Assembly: GCA_029721435.1 (NCBI GenBank)
Contig: CM056573.1
Span: forward strand, 71,552,001 to 71,616,000
Origin: Gymnothorax reevesii
Lineage: Eukaryota > Chordata > Actinopteri > Anguilliformes > Muraenidae
Length of the DNA stretch: 64,000 bases
Direction: 5' to 3'
Shown: positions 38,466 through 50,367 of the stretch, in pieces
Numbering within the stretch: the first letter of the stretch is position 1
How the letters are laid out: each line of letters starts with the position of its first letter
The notes under the pieces: model-generated
Seen by the model: only the letters and a program-made list of their open reading frames with translations
What the model was told of the DNA's origin: nothing
The model's database searches: none
Position numbers and translations under genes: made by a program

Positions 38466-41400
38466 AAATGGATCAGCGGAGGTTTCAAATTCTCCGGCAG
38501 CTACAGGTCTCAAAAAAGTTGGGACACTTGTAAAAAGGGGCTTTAAAAGCATTGAATTTCTAAGAGAATCAGCTGAAAGAACATTTAGCAAGTAATTAAG
38601 TTAACTGTCATCTGCTGCGCAACATGATTACTTATAAAAGGGTTGTCATTGAGAGGCTGAGTTTCTCAGAAGTAAAGATGGCCAGAAGCTCTCCCACCTG
38701 TGAAGGCTTGCATAAAAAAAAATGTTGAATACTTTAAAAACACTGCTCCTCGACGTTAAATTGCAAAGGCATTGAAGGTCTCATCATCTTCAGTACATGA
38801 CATCATCAAAAGATTCAGAGTAACTGGAAAAATCTCTGCCTGTAAGGGACGAGGCCGAGACCTTTTCTGGATGCCCTTTATCTTTGGACCCTCAGATGCC
38901 ACTGCATCACTCACCGGCATGATTCTTGGGATTCTGCAATAATAGAGAAAGAAAAAACCTCACTGATTATACCTAGAACTGCCACAAGGTCATTCTGACC
39001 TCCATTAGTCCCAGTGCAAAAGAATGTAAATGGACTATATAGGGGCTGACTATGGAGCTAGTCAGATTGGCAGCTCAAAGCACTTGACAGTAGCCTAATA
39101 CCTCACGTATGCCCATTTATGCAACACATTCATACACTGACGGCTACGCAAGGCAGTCAACTGCATCTTGGTTGACTGCATTTTGTTACTTTTAGAATGG
39201 TGTGCAGGCGCATATATAAGCCAGTTGCTGTCATGACGTCAGAATCAATTTGTTCTCCCATTTTGCAGGTAGAAATTGTGATTGTCACAGAGCTGTTCTT
39301 CTATTCATTTAGTTTATTTAGTAAGCTGGTTAGGATACCAGAAAAAGAAATTAATCAGAGGAAATGGATGAATGTAAGTCAGGCTTTGGCAAAGCTTCAG
39401 GACATGAGTTCTTGTGAGTCAGATGGAGAAGAAATATCAGGGCTCAGTGATGCTTCTAGGTCTAGTGAATCCGACTCCGATTTTGAAACTGAATGCGATC
39501 GTGAGCCACACGGTAAAGGTATCACAGCTGCTGGGCAAACTAAGCCTTTGATGCCAGGAAGGTCACCAAAACTGGATATTTATTCACGTCATAACGCTTA
39601 GGTTTCACAGCATAATTTCAAGTCCAAATACTTTGAAACATTTAAAATTAGCCACAATAGCCAACAAATTGAAGCTTTAAAGCTCTGACCTCTATACTAT
39701 TTAATCAATGAAGAATCTTAGCAAAACACCATTTATTGTCCTCTGAATTCTGAAAGTACTTTGAAATGCTTTCACTGAGGCAACACCTCACAGCTTAAAA
39801 GTATTACAAAGAGTGGTGCATTTTTGTCAATAAAGAGGATGCAGCCATATTTCCACGTCATCCATGCCATGATGAAGGGAGACGCAGTAGCGCAGTGGAG
39901 AGCATGGGCTTGACTTGGGATGGAAAGATTCTGTGTTCCAGTCCTTGCCTTAGCCTGTGCAAAGTGTTCTCAGGCAAAACTCTTCACTTCCACACTGCCT
40001 CACTCTACCCAGGTGTACAAATGGGTCCCAGCAAAATTGTCAGGGAAACTTGACTGAGAGCAGTGGGAGAACCCGAGTTGGACTAGTGTCCCATCGAGGG
40101 GGTTTAGCAATACTCCTATTTGCTTCATGTCACAGAAACCAGGGTTAAACACAGGCCTGGTGGGCCTCCAGGCATGACCTCCACGCCTGGTTAGAAATAG
40201 TCTTTATTCCGTCTGAGCAGCTGCTCATTTTGAAAACAAGAAGGGCACTTGGTAGAGCTCATACCTCCGCCAAGCCCACATGTAAGTATTATTGGTTCTG
40301 GATCCAGGAGAGCATCATCCAGACCAACAACAGCTGTGATTAGTTCCTCTTTTAGGGCAGATTCTATTCAGTGCTGAAATTTTCTGAAAATCTGTTCATT
40401 ACATAAGGACATACCGAATTGTTCCGAATATAAGACGATTCTGGATATGAGACTACTCCCCTTTCTCAAGTCATATTTTGGAAAAAATAGGGTTTTGATG
40501 ACAAAATCTTGTTTTAGTCACTAAAGAATAATAATCATCGCAAAAATTTCTTTGAAAATACTGATAAAACATACTGAAAGAAAAACCAATATAAAAGATT
40601 GCAGGCTGTTGTTTTGCGCCATCTATTGTTGTGAACATGTATTGAGTATAGACTATAAAACGCACACACAGGATGACTGTTATTGTTAGAAGCCTAGTCC
40701 ACGGAAAATACGACGACCCCATTTCTCCGCTGTGACGTGTCTTTAATGGAACGGCGGAGGCGTCAAAGATAAAACAGGGTCACTTGAGCAAAAAGAGAGG
40801 AAATAGTAAACATGCCCGATGGACGAGAGATGCTAATTTACTGAGATTCCGCAGAGAAGTCACTGTTATGTCAAAGACGCAGAGTGCATCGTATGCCTGT
40901 TCCGTGGATATGTAAAAAGCACCGTTGCCATAAACATATCTCCCCAGCGGGCCACAGTACGAAGTAGATTCCCAGTCCGTCGTGGAAACATATACTGGTG
41001 TACGTGCGATTAGGTAGTGATTGTTTTTAAATTTCATTTGATTTCATTTGACACACTCTTTTTACTTGAACAAAAGATTGACCGCGATTCCGTACCATGC
41101 TTTCTGTTAACGTTCTGACAAAATGTGGCAGCCCTCCATGCTTAGGGTCGGGCGTGTAAAGTCACCGAACAGGCCTTGTGGTGACGTGTCTTAAATGGAT
41201 CACTCGAGGCGTCATAAATCAGACCGGGTCACTTGAGCAGAAGAAAACAAAGGAGTAAACAAGCCCGATGGATGAGAGGTTCGAATTCTCTTGGATTCTG
41301 CTGAGAAGTCGCTTTGACGTCAAAGAGCCAGAGTGCATCGAATGTTCATTTTGTTGCTATAACAACAGCACCGTTGCTATAAACAACTCTGCCCAGGGAG

Positions 41401-41659
41401 CCGACGGAAGAATGCTGATTCTCAGTCCGTGTCCAATGCTCATGGAAAGATGTCCAGGAGTACGTGCGATTTGGCAGTGATTTTATTTTTATGAAATTAG
41501 ATTTTAATTGACTCACTCTTTGTTTAAACAAAAAAAAAAAAAAAAAAATGCGCGATTCAGTAGCATGCTTTCTGTTTACGTATTGACAAAATGTGCCTGC
41601 CCTCCACTTAGCCGTCGGGCTTGTCTTGTGACCAAACAGGCTCTGCTGTGACGTGACTT
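38466..41659 (+). repeat. Array unit 13 (3194 bp)
   Basis: ORF at 39197-39601. This is the longest unit, through the longest A-tract (from about 41530). Private changes are seen near 38851, 38865, 38959, 40313 and 40571. It shares ggaTcactcgag with unit 8. Confidence 0.95.
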
Positions 41660-44600
41660 AAATGGATCAGCGGAGGTTTCAAATTCTCCGGCAGCTACAG
41701 GTCTCAAAAAAGTTGGGACACTTGTAAAAAGGGGCTTTAAAAGCATTGAATTTCTAAGAGAATCAGCTGAAAGAACATTTAGCAAGTAATTAAGTTAACT
41801 GTCATCTGCTGCGCAACATGATTACTTATAAAAGGGTTGTCATTGAGAGGCTGAGTTTCTCAGAAGTAAAGATGGCCAGAAGCTCTCCCACCTGTGAAGG
41901 CTTGCATAAAAAAAAAATGTTGAATACTTTAAAAACACTGCTCCTCGACGTTAAATTGCAAAGGCATTGAAGGTCTCATCATCTTCAGTACATGACATCA
42001 TCAAAAGATTCAGAGTAACTGGAAAAATCTCTGCCTGTAAGGGACTAGGCCGAGACCTTTACTGGATGCCCTTTATCTTTGGACCCTCAGATGCCACTGC
42101 ATCACTCACCGGCATGATTCTTGGGATTCTGCAATAATAGAGAAAGAAAAAACATCACTGATTATACCTAGAACTGCCACAAGGTCATTCTGACCTCCAT
42201 TAGTCCCAGTGCAAAAGAATGTAAATGGACTATATAGGGGCTGAGTATGGAGCTAGTCAGATTGGCAGCTCAAAGCACTTGACAGTAGCCTAATACCTCA
42301 CGTATGCCCATTTATGCAACACATTCATACACTGACGGCTACGCAAGGCAGTCAACTGCATCTTGGTTGACTGCATTTTGTTACTTTTAGAATGGTGTGC
42401 AGGCGCATATATAAGCCAGTTGCTGTCATGACGTCAGAATCAATTTGTTCTCCCATTTTGCAGGTAGAAATTGTGATTGTCACAGAGCTGTTCTTCTATT
42501 CATTTAGTTTATTTAGTAAGCTGGTTAGGATACCAGAAAAAGAAATTAATCAGAGGAAATGGATGAATGTAAGTCAGGCTTTGGCAAAGCTTCAGGACAT
42601 GAGTTCTTGTGAGTCAGATGGAGAAGAAATATCAGGGCTCAGTGATGCTTCTAGGTCTAGTGAATCCGACTCCGATTTTGAAACTGAATGCGATCGTGAG
42701 CCACACGGTAAAGGTATCACAGCTGCTGGGCAAACTAAGCCTTTGATGCCAGGAAGGTCACCAAAACTGGATATTTATTCACGTCATAACGCTTAGGTTT
42801 CACAGCATAATTTCAAGTCCAAATACTTTGAAACATTTAAAATTAGCCACAATAGCCAACAAATTGAAGCTTTAAAGCTCTGACCTCTATACTATTTAAT
42901 CAATGAAGAATCTTAGCAAAACACCATTTATTGTCCTTTGAATTCTGAAAGTACTTTGAAATGCTTTCACTGAGGCAACACCTCACAGCTTAAAAGTATT
43001 ACAAAGAGTGGTGCATTTTTGTCAATAAAGAGGATGCAGCCATATTTCCACGTCATCCATGCCATGATGAAGGGAGACGCAGTAGCGCAGTGGAGAGCAT
43101 GGGCTTGACTTGGGATGGAAAGATTCTGTGTTCCAGTCCTTGCCTTAGCCTGTGCAAAGTGTTCTCAGGCAAAACTCTTCACTTCCACACTGCCTCACTC
43201 TACCCAGGTGTACAAATGGGTCCCAGCAAAATTGTCAGGGAAACTTGACTGAGAGCAGTGGGAGAACCCGAGTTGGACTAGTGTCCCATCGAGGGGGTTT
43301 AGCAATACTCCTATTTGCTTCATGTCACAGAAACCAGGGTTAAACACAGGCCTGGTGGGCCTCCAGGCATGACCTCCACGCCTGGTTAGAAATAGTCTTT
43401 ATTCCGTCAGAGCAGCTGCTCATTTTGAAAACAAGAAGGGCACTTGGTAGAGCTCATACCTCCGCCAAGCCCACATGTAAGTATTATTGGTTCTGGATCC
43501 AGGAGAGTATCATCCAGACCAACAACAGCTGTGATTAGTTCCTCTTTTAGGGCAAGATTCTATTCAGTGCTGAAATTTTCTGAAAATCTGTTCATTACAG
43601 AAGGACATACCGAATTGTTCCGAATATAAGACGATTCTGGATATGAGACTACTCCCCTTTCTCAAGTCATATTTTGGAAAAAATAGGGTTTTGATGACAA
43701 AATCTTGTTTTAGTCACTAAAGAATAATAATCATCGCAAAAATTTCTTTGAAAATACTGATAAAACAAACTGAAAGAAAAACCAATATAAAAGATTGCAG
43801 GCTGTTGTTTTGCGCCATCTATTGTTGTGAACATGTATTGAGTATAGACTATAAAACGCACACACAGGATGACTGTTATTGTTAGAAGCCTAGTCCACGG
43901 AAAATACGACGACCCCATTTCTCCGCTGTGACGTGTCTTTAATGGAACGGCGGAGGCGTCAAAGATAAAACAGGGTCACTTGAGCAAAAAGAGAGGAAAT
44001 AGTAAACATGCCCGATGGACGAGAGATGCTAATTTACTGAGATTCCGCAGAGAAGTCACTGTTATGTCAAAGACGCAGAGTGCATCGTATGCCTGTTCCG
44101 TGGATATGTAAAAAGCACCGTTGCCATAAACATATCTCCCCAGTGGGCCACAGTACGAAGTAGATTCCCAGTCCGTCGTGGAAACATATACTGGTGTACG
44201 TGCGATTAGGTAGTGATTGTTTTTAAATTTCATTTGATTTCATTTGACACACTCTTTTTACTTGAACAAAAGATTGACCGCGATTCCGTACCATGCTTTC
44301 TGTTAACGTTCTGACAAAATGTGGCAGCCCTCCATGCTTAGGGTCGGGCGTGTAAAGTCACCGAACAGGCCTTGTGGTGACGTGTCTTAAATGGAACACT
44401 CGAGGCGTCATAAATCAGACCGGGTCACTTGAGCAGAAGAAAACAAAGGAGTAAACAAGCCCGATGGATGAGAGGTTCGAATTCTCTTGGATTCTGCTGA
44501 GAAGTCGCTTTGACGTCAAAGAGCCAGAGTGCATCGAATGTTCATTTTGTTGCTATAACAACAGCACCGTTGCTATAAACAACTCTGCCCAGGGAGCCGA

Positions 44601-44850
44601 CGGAAGAATGCTGATTCTCAGTCCGTGTCCAATGCTCATGGAAAGATGTCCAGGAGTACGTGCGATTTGGCAGTGATTTTATTTTTATGAAATTAGATTT
44701 TAATTGACTCACTCTTTGTTTAAACAAAAAAAAAAAAAATGCGCGATTCAGTAGCATGCTTTCTGTTTACGTATTGACAAAATGTGCCTGCCCTCCACTT
44801 AGCCGTCGGGCTTGTCTTGTGACCAAACAGGCTCTGCTGTGACGTGACTT
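41660..44850 (+). repeat. Array unit 14 (3191 bp)
   Basis: ORF at 42392-42796. Private changes are seen near 42245, 42938 and 44144, with a one-base insertion near 43554 (gggcAagattc). It shares ccgtcAgagc with units 8-10. Confidence 0.95.
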
Positions 44851-47800
44851 AAATGGATCAGCGGAGGTTTCAAATTCTCCGGCAGCTACAGGTCTCAAAA
44901 AAGTTGGGACACTTGTAAAAAGGGGCTTTAAAAGCATTGAATTTCTAAGAGAATCAGCTGAAAGAACATTTAGCAAGTAATTAAGTTAACTGTCATCTGC
45001 TGCGCAACATGATTACTTATAAAAGGGTTGTCATTGAGAGGCTGAGTTTCTCAGAAGTAAAGATGGCCAGAAGCTCTCCCACCTGTGAAGGCTTGCATAA
45101 AAAAAAATGTTGAATACTTTAAAAACACTGCTCCTCGACGTTAAATTGCAAAGGCATTGAAGGTCTCATCATCTTCAGTACATGACATCATCAAAAGATT
45201 CAGAGTAACTGGAAAAATCTCTGCCTGTAAGGGACTAGGCCGAGACCTTTACTGGATGCCCTTTATCTTTGGACCCTCAGATGCCACTGCATCACTCACC
45301 GGCATGATTCTTGGGATTCTGCAATAATAGAGAAAGAAAAAACATCACTGATTATACCTAGAACTGCCACAAGGTCATTCTGACCTCCATTAGTCCCAGT
45401 GCAAAAGAATGTAAATGGACTATATAGGGGCTGACTATGGAGCTAGTCAGATTGGCAGCTCAAAGCACTTGACAGTAGCCTAATACCTCACGTATGCCCA
45501 TTTATGCAACACATTCATACACTGACGGCTACGCAAGGCAGTCAACTGCATCTTGGTTGACTGCATTTTGTTACTTTTAGAATGGTGTGCAGGCGCATAT
45601 ATAAGCCAGTTGCTGTCATGACGTCAGAATCAATTTGTTCTCCCATTTTGCAGGTAGAAATTGTGATTGTCACAGAGCTGTTCTTCTATTCATTTAGTTT
45701 ATTTAGTAAGCTGGTTAGGATACCAGAAAAAGAAATTAATCAGAGGAAATGGATGAATGTAAGTCAGGCTTTGGCAAAGCTTCAGGACATGAGTTCTTGT
45801 GAGTCAGATGGAGAAGAAATATCAGGGCTCAGTGATGCTTCTAGGTCTAGTGAATCCGACTCCGATTTTGAAACTGAATGCGATCGTGAGCCACACGGTA
45901 AAGGTATCACAGCTGCTGGGCAAACTAAGCCTTTGATGCCAGGAAGGTCACCAAAACTGGATATTTATTCACGTCATAACGCTTAGGTTTCACAGCATAA
46001 TTTCAAGTCCAAATACTTTGAAACATTTAAAATTAGCCACAATAGCCAACAAATTGAAGCTTTAAAGCTCTGACCTCTATACTATTTAATCAATGAAGAA
46101 TCTTAGCAAAACACCATTTATTGTCCTCTGAATTCTGAAAGTACTTTGAAATGCTTTCACTGAGGCAACACCTCACAGCTTAAAAGTATTACAAAGAGTG
46201 GTGCATTTTTGTCAATAAAGAGGATGCAGCCATATTTCCACGTCATCCATGCCATGATGAAGGGAGACGCAGTAGCGCAGTGGAGAGCATGGGCTTGACT
46301 TGGGATGGAAAGATTCTGTGTTCCAGTCCTTGCCTTAGCCTGTGCAAAGTGTTCTCAGGCAAAACTCTTCACTTCCACACTGCCTCACTCTACCCAGGTG
46401 TACAAATGGGTCCCAGCAAAATTGTCAGGGAAACTTGACTGAGAGCAGTGGGAGAACCCGAGTTGGACTAGTGTCCCATCGAGGGGGTTTAGCGATACTC
46501 CTATTTGCTTCATGTCACAGAAACCAGGGTTAAACACAGGCCTGGTGGGCCTCCAGGCATGACCTCCACGCCTGGTTAGAAATAGTCTTTATTCCGCCTG
46601 AGCAGCTGCTCATTTTGAAAACAAGAAGGGCACTTGGTAGAGCTCATACCTCCGCCAAGCCCACATCTAAGTATTATTGGTTCTGGATCCAGAAGAGTAT
46701 CATCCAGACCAACAACAGCTGTGATTAGTTCCTCTTTTAGGGCAGATTCTATTCAGTGCTGAAATTTTCTGAAAATCTGTTCATTACATAAGGACATACC
46801 GAATTGTTCCGAATATAAGACGATTCTGGATATGAGACTACTCCCCTTTCTCAAGTCATATTTTGGAAAAAATAGGGTTTTGATGACAAAATCTTGTTTT
46901 AGTCACTAAAGAATAATAATCATCGCAAAAATTTCTTTGAAAATACTGATAAAACAAACTGAAAGAAAAACCAATATAAAAGATTGCAGGCTGTTGTTTT
47001 GCGCCATCTATTGTTGTGAACATGTATTGAGTATAGACTATAAAACGCACACACAGGATGACTGTTATTGTTAGAAGCCTAGTCCACGGAAAATACGACG
47101 ACCCCATTTCTCCGCTGTGACGTGTCTTTAATGGAACGGCGGAGGCGTCAAAGATAAAACAGGGTCACTTGAGCAAAAAGAGAGGAAATAGTAAACATGC
47201 CCGATGGACGAGAGATGCTAATTTACTGAGATTCCGCAGAGAAGTCACTGTTATGTCAAAGACGCAGAGTGCATCGTATGCCTGTTCCGTGGATATGTAA
47301 AAAGCACCGTTGCCATAAACATATCTCCCCAGCGGGCCACAGTACGAAGTAGATTCCCAGTCCGTCGTGGAAACATATACTGGTGTACGTGCGATTAGGT
47401 AGTGATTGTTTTTAAATTTCATTTGATTTCATTTGACACACTCTTTTAACTTGAACAAAAGATTGACCGCGATTCCGTACCATGCTTTCTGTTAACGTTC
47501 TGACAAAATGTGGCAGCCCTCCATGCTGAGGTTCGGGCGTGTAAAGTCACCGAACAGGCCTTGTGGTGACGTGTCTTAAATGGAACACTCGAGGCGTCAT
47601 AAATCAGACCGGGTCACTTGAGCAGAAGAAAACAAAGGAGTAAACAAGCCCGATGGATGAGAGGTTCGAATTCTCTTGGATTCTGCTGAGAAGTCGCTTT
47701 GACGTCAAAGAGCCAGAGTGCATCGAATGTTCATTTTGTTGCTATAACAACAGCACCGTTGCTATAAACAACTCTGCCCAGGGAGCCGACGGAAGAATGC

Positions 47801-48037
47801 TGATTCTCAGTCCGTGTCCAATGCTCATGGAAAGATGTCCAGGAGAACGTGCGATTTGGCAGTGATTTTATTTTTATGAAATTAGATTTTAATTGACTCA
47901 CTCTTTGTTTAAACAAAAAAAAAAAATGCGCGATTCAGTAGCATGCTTTCTGTTTACGTATTGACAAAATGTGCCTGCCCTCCACTTAGCCGTCGGGCTT
48001 GTCTTGTGACCAAACAGGCTCTGCTGTGACGTGACTT
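44851..48037 (+). repeat. Array unit 15 (3187 bp), last unit
   Basis: ORF at 45582-45986. The right half (about 46494-47846) carries the same series of changes as unit 11, four units away; the left half does not carry unit 11's left-half changes. The unit ends at the array edge at 48037. Confidence 0.95.
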
Positions 48038-48480
48038 CCCATAGCAAAGCAAAATCCAAAATGAGATCTCTTCTTTTTCACGCCTTCATCTCCTAGACAA
48101 AAATAAGCTTTTTCCAAGACTGAAAAGAGATTTTGAGCCTTTTCTCAGTCATCTCAAATGTAGCTCCAGAGAAATTGACCAGGATCCGTCTCAGAGTGGT
48201 CACTAAGTGAGTTCTTAAAATTCTCTGACTTGCGTCTCTCTTTCACCCATCTCAAATGGTTCTTAAAATGAGCCAAGAACAAGTTCTCATCAAAGTCTTC
48301 ACAATAGACAAAATGTTGTGTTATACCTCAAACAGGTCTCAGGAAATCTCAGATTTAAAGGTATCACTGTGAATTGTCTCATAGGTCTCTTTTTTCAAAA
48401 ACAATGAGCTTGTGCTATGCCTAACATAACTACTTGATACACATTCAATTTTATATTTAATATGCATGATTAAACATATG
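48038..48480. repeat. TCTCA-rich non-coding sequence next to the array edge
   Basis: No gene is seen. TCTCA occurs many times and the decamer ATCTCAAATG occurs twice (about 48151 and 48249), suggesting an old, decayed short-motif repeat. Confidence 0.35.
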
Positions 48481-48819
48481 CTCCTCATAATATGTATTAA
48501 ACAAGGCAACATTGTCAACAATATCCCCTGCCACAGTAAGAATGGTCATGGGAGATTCCATATTCTTCCCAAAAAAACCCCCAAGTGAACGAAGCCAATT
48601 ACTCAGAAATCAATTGTCGAACTCATTCAGTAAGGTCATCAGTACTGGCCACATACAGAATTTAATTAACGTAGGTGCCATAGTCTCCGAGAAAACATTG
48701 ATATTTTTATAATGAATACCAATTTTCAATATACTTATGGTTTAAAAAAATCCATAGCATGCCTGGCTTACTGGTAGGTTTCTTTTTCATCACATTAACA
48801 CTACAAATGCACATTATAC
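48481..48819. other. Non-coding or decayed sequence before the fold-back element
   Basis: The minus strand of about 48510-48700 reads as protein-like stretches broken by a stop (for example ESPMTILTVAGDIVDNVA), which could be a decayed exon. No family is recognised. Confidence 0.25.
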
Positions 48820-48849
48820 CAGGGTGTCCTGCAGGAAAAAACTTTGGCC

Positions 48850-48889
48850 GGGGGGGAGGTGAGCGGGGGGTGGGGGTGGGGTTGGGGGT
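48850..48889 (+). other. G-rich strip with G-quadruplex potential
   Basis: Five or more runs of four to seven G, separated by one to five bases, lie just inside the left end of the fold-back element. The matching place in copy 2 is a plain C-run (about 62362-62375). Confidence 0.5.
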
Positions 48890-49580
48890 TGTTCAACCCG
48901 AGAACGGTTGCCGAGAACCGTTCTCGGCAAAAAAAAAATAAATAAATAAATAAATTTAAAAAAAATATGTCTCAGATTGCTCAAGTATTATTTTTGCCCT
49001 CAAAATTAACGAGAAGATTCCTAATCAATTATTATTTTGGGCTCTCAAAATATGAGAGAAGTTGCTTAACAACAAACCCACAAACATGATGTTGGAAAAC
49101 ACAAACTGTTTATTTTTGGGTCACTCCGCCGGTCGGAAAGAACAAGATCTTGCGCTGCTTTGATTTCTCTCCGCGACCGGCCATCACGACTCAAAATTAG
49201 CATTTAAACATTAGGCCTACTCGCCAACTGAATGAGACTGGTTTAATTAATCAAAAACGATTAAGCACTGTTGGCCTTTTAATTATTTCAGTTGTTACTA
49301 CTTGGTGCACGTTTATATTAGACTAAAATGTCCGCCTTAGTTTTCGTTGCAGATATCACAGTCATAGCTCAGGCTGCATTGGGCACAAACGGGGTTTATG
49401 ATTTATTCTTTAGTCTGTTTATCATAAATCATCCTTGACGTTATATCTTTATGAGAGTATTTTAATAACTTGGCTCACCTCTTTGCGACGATGTCACTGT
49501 TTAATTTCACTTACAGCTTTTTTTTTTTTTTTTTTTGGGAGGAGGGACCATTAATGCACGTAGGACCTCAGGCGTGTCGT

Positions 49581-50180
49581 TTGACCTGAAAATTCCGGGG
49601 CTAATATCCCTCCCTTTATTGAAATTAATTAGTCCTGGCTAATTCTAGACGGTTGTCCTTTATTAACGTTTTCCAATTCAAGAGTAATTAAGTGCCAATT
49701 GAAGACACGGCTTCTCTTCCCCATGCCATTTAAAAGCGTAAAAATAATGGGCAACATTCAGTACGGAACAATAATTTGATTATAATTAGGTCTATGCACC
49801 ATCACTCGGCATTGCATAATTCTTCATTGAATGAAGGGAATTTCGGCGGCAAGTACGTACACCCGTTTTTGCAGCACGGTCACTCAGTTAGCTGTAAAAA
49901 TAGCTAGCTGCCCGATTGGAAAATGTAAATGGACGAAACCACGTACTTGTCATCAAAATTACCTTCATTCGCTGAAGAGTTCTGAAATGCCGTCGCCGAG
50001 TGACGGTGCATAGACCTAATGATAATCAAATTATTTTTCTGTGCTGAATGTAGCCCATTATTTTGTCGCTTTTAGATCGCATGGGGGAGAGAAGCCGTGT
50101 CTTCCATTGCCACTTGATTATTCTTAAATTGGAAAACGTGTTCATAAAGGAAAACCATTAAGAACAAGCCAGGACTAATT
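49581..50180. repeat. Inverted-repeat core of fold-back copy 1
   Basis: The left arm starts TTGACCTGAAAATTCCGGGG. Its reverse complement is recognisable from CGAGTGACGGTGCATAGACC to CCAGGACTAATT. Relative to copy 2, about 25 bp of the right arm are missing. Confidence 0.7.
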
Positions 50181-50367
50181 GTTGCCGATTTTCGTCAAGG
50201 CGAGCGCCGGCCCTGAGGTGCGCTGGTAGATCAGTTCTAAAGCGCGGCAGTGACACTTACATGAATTGCATCTTTTTTTTTTTTTTCCGCCCGACATTCT
50301 AAGCTTGGGCGCTACCGATTTCATGCCAGGCGGGGCGCCTGGCCAAAAAAGCTCTGCAGGAAACCCT

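Larger units (their letters stand above)
1..48037. repeat. 3.19-kb tandem array (megasatellite), 15 full units plus a partial unit
   Basis: The same roughly 3190-bp sequence recurs head to tail from the first base to 48037. With unit borders set by the right edge of the array, 195-48037 holds exactly 15 units of 3186-3194 bp, preceded by 194 bp of a unit cut by the window start. By eye units differ by only a few substitutions and by the length of an A-tract. No unit is inverted or grossly truncated. The right edge is sharp: the shared sequence stops after GTGACTT at 48037 and unrelated DNA follows. Unit content is annotated on unit 1. The array must extend further left, so total copy number is unknown. 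No rRNA, histone, snRNA or tRNA gene is visible in the unit. Confidence 0.98.
48820..50367 (+). mobile_element. Non-autonomous fold-back transposon, copy 1
   Basis: The left end reads CAGGGTGTCCTGCAGG followed by AAAAAACTTTGGCC; the right end is a diverged inverted match, GGCCAAAAAAGCTCTGCAGG then AAACCCT. Subterminal features are a G-rich strip (48850-48889), the near-perfect palindrome GCCGAGAACCGTTCTCGGC (48910-48928) and an (AAAT)n stretch. The centre is a large imperfect inverted repeat, with a left arm at about 49581-49820 and a right arm at about 49994-50180. A second copy lies inverted at 61047-62405. No transposase ORF is present. A target duplication could not be identified, so the superfamily is uncertain (hAT-like or other). 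Confidence 0.7.

Noticed and set aside
1..48037. rDNA, histone or snRNA gene cluster
   Set aside because: The unit lacks any recognisable rRNA, histone or snRNA sequence.
1..48037. CRISPR or bacterial system
   Set aside because: Repeats are kilobases long without spacers. Introns, SINE and Tc1 content show eukaryotic DNA.
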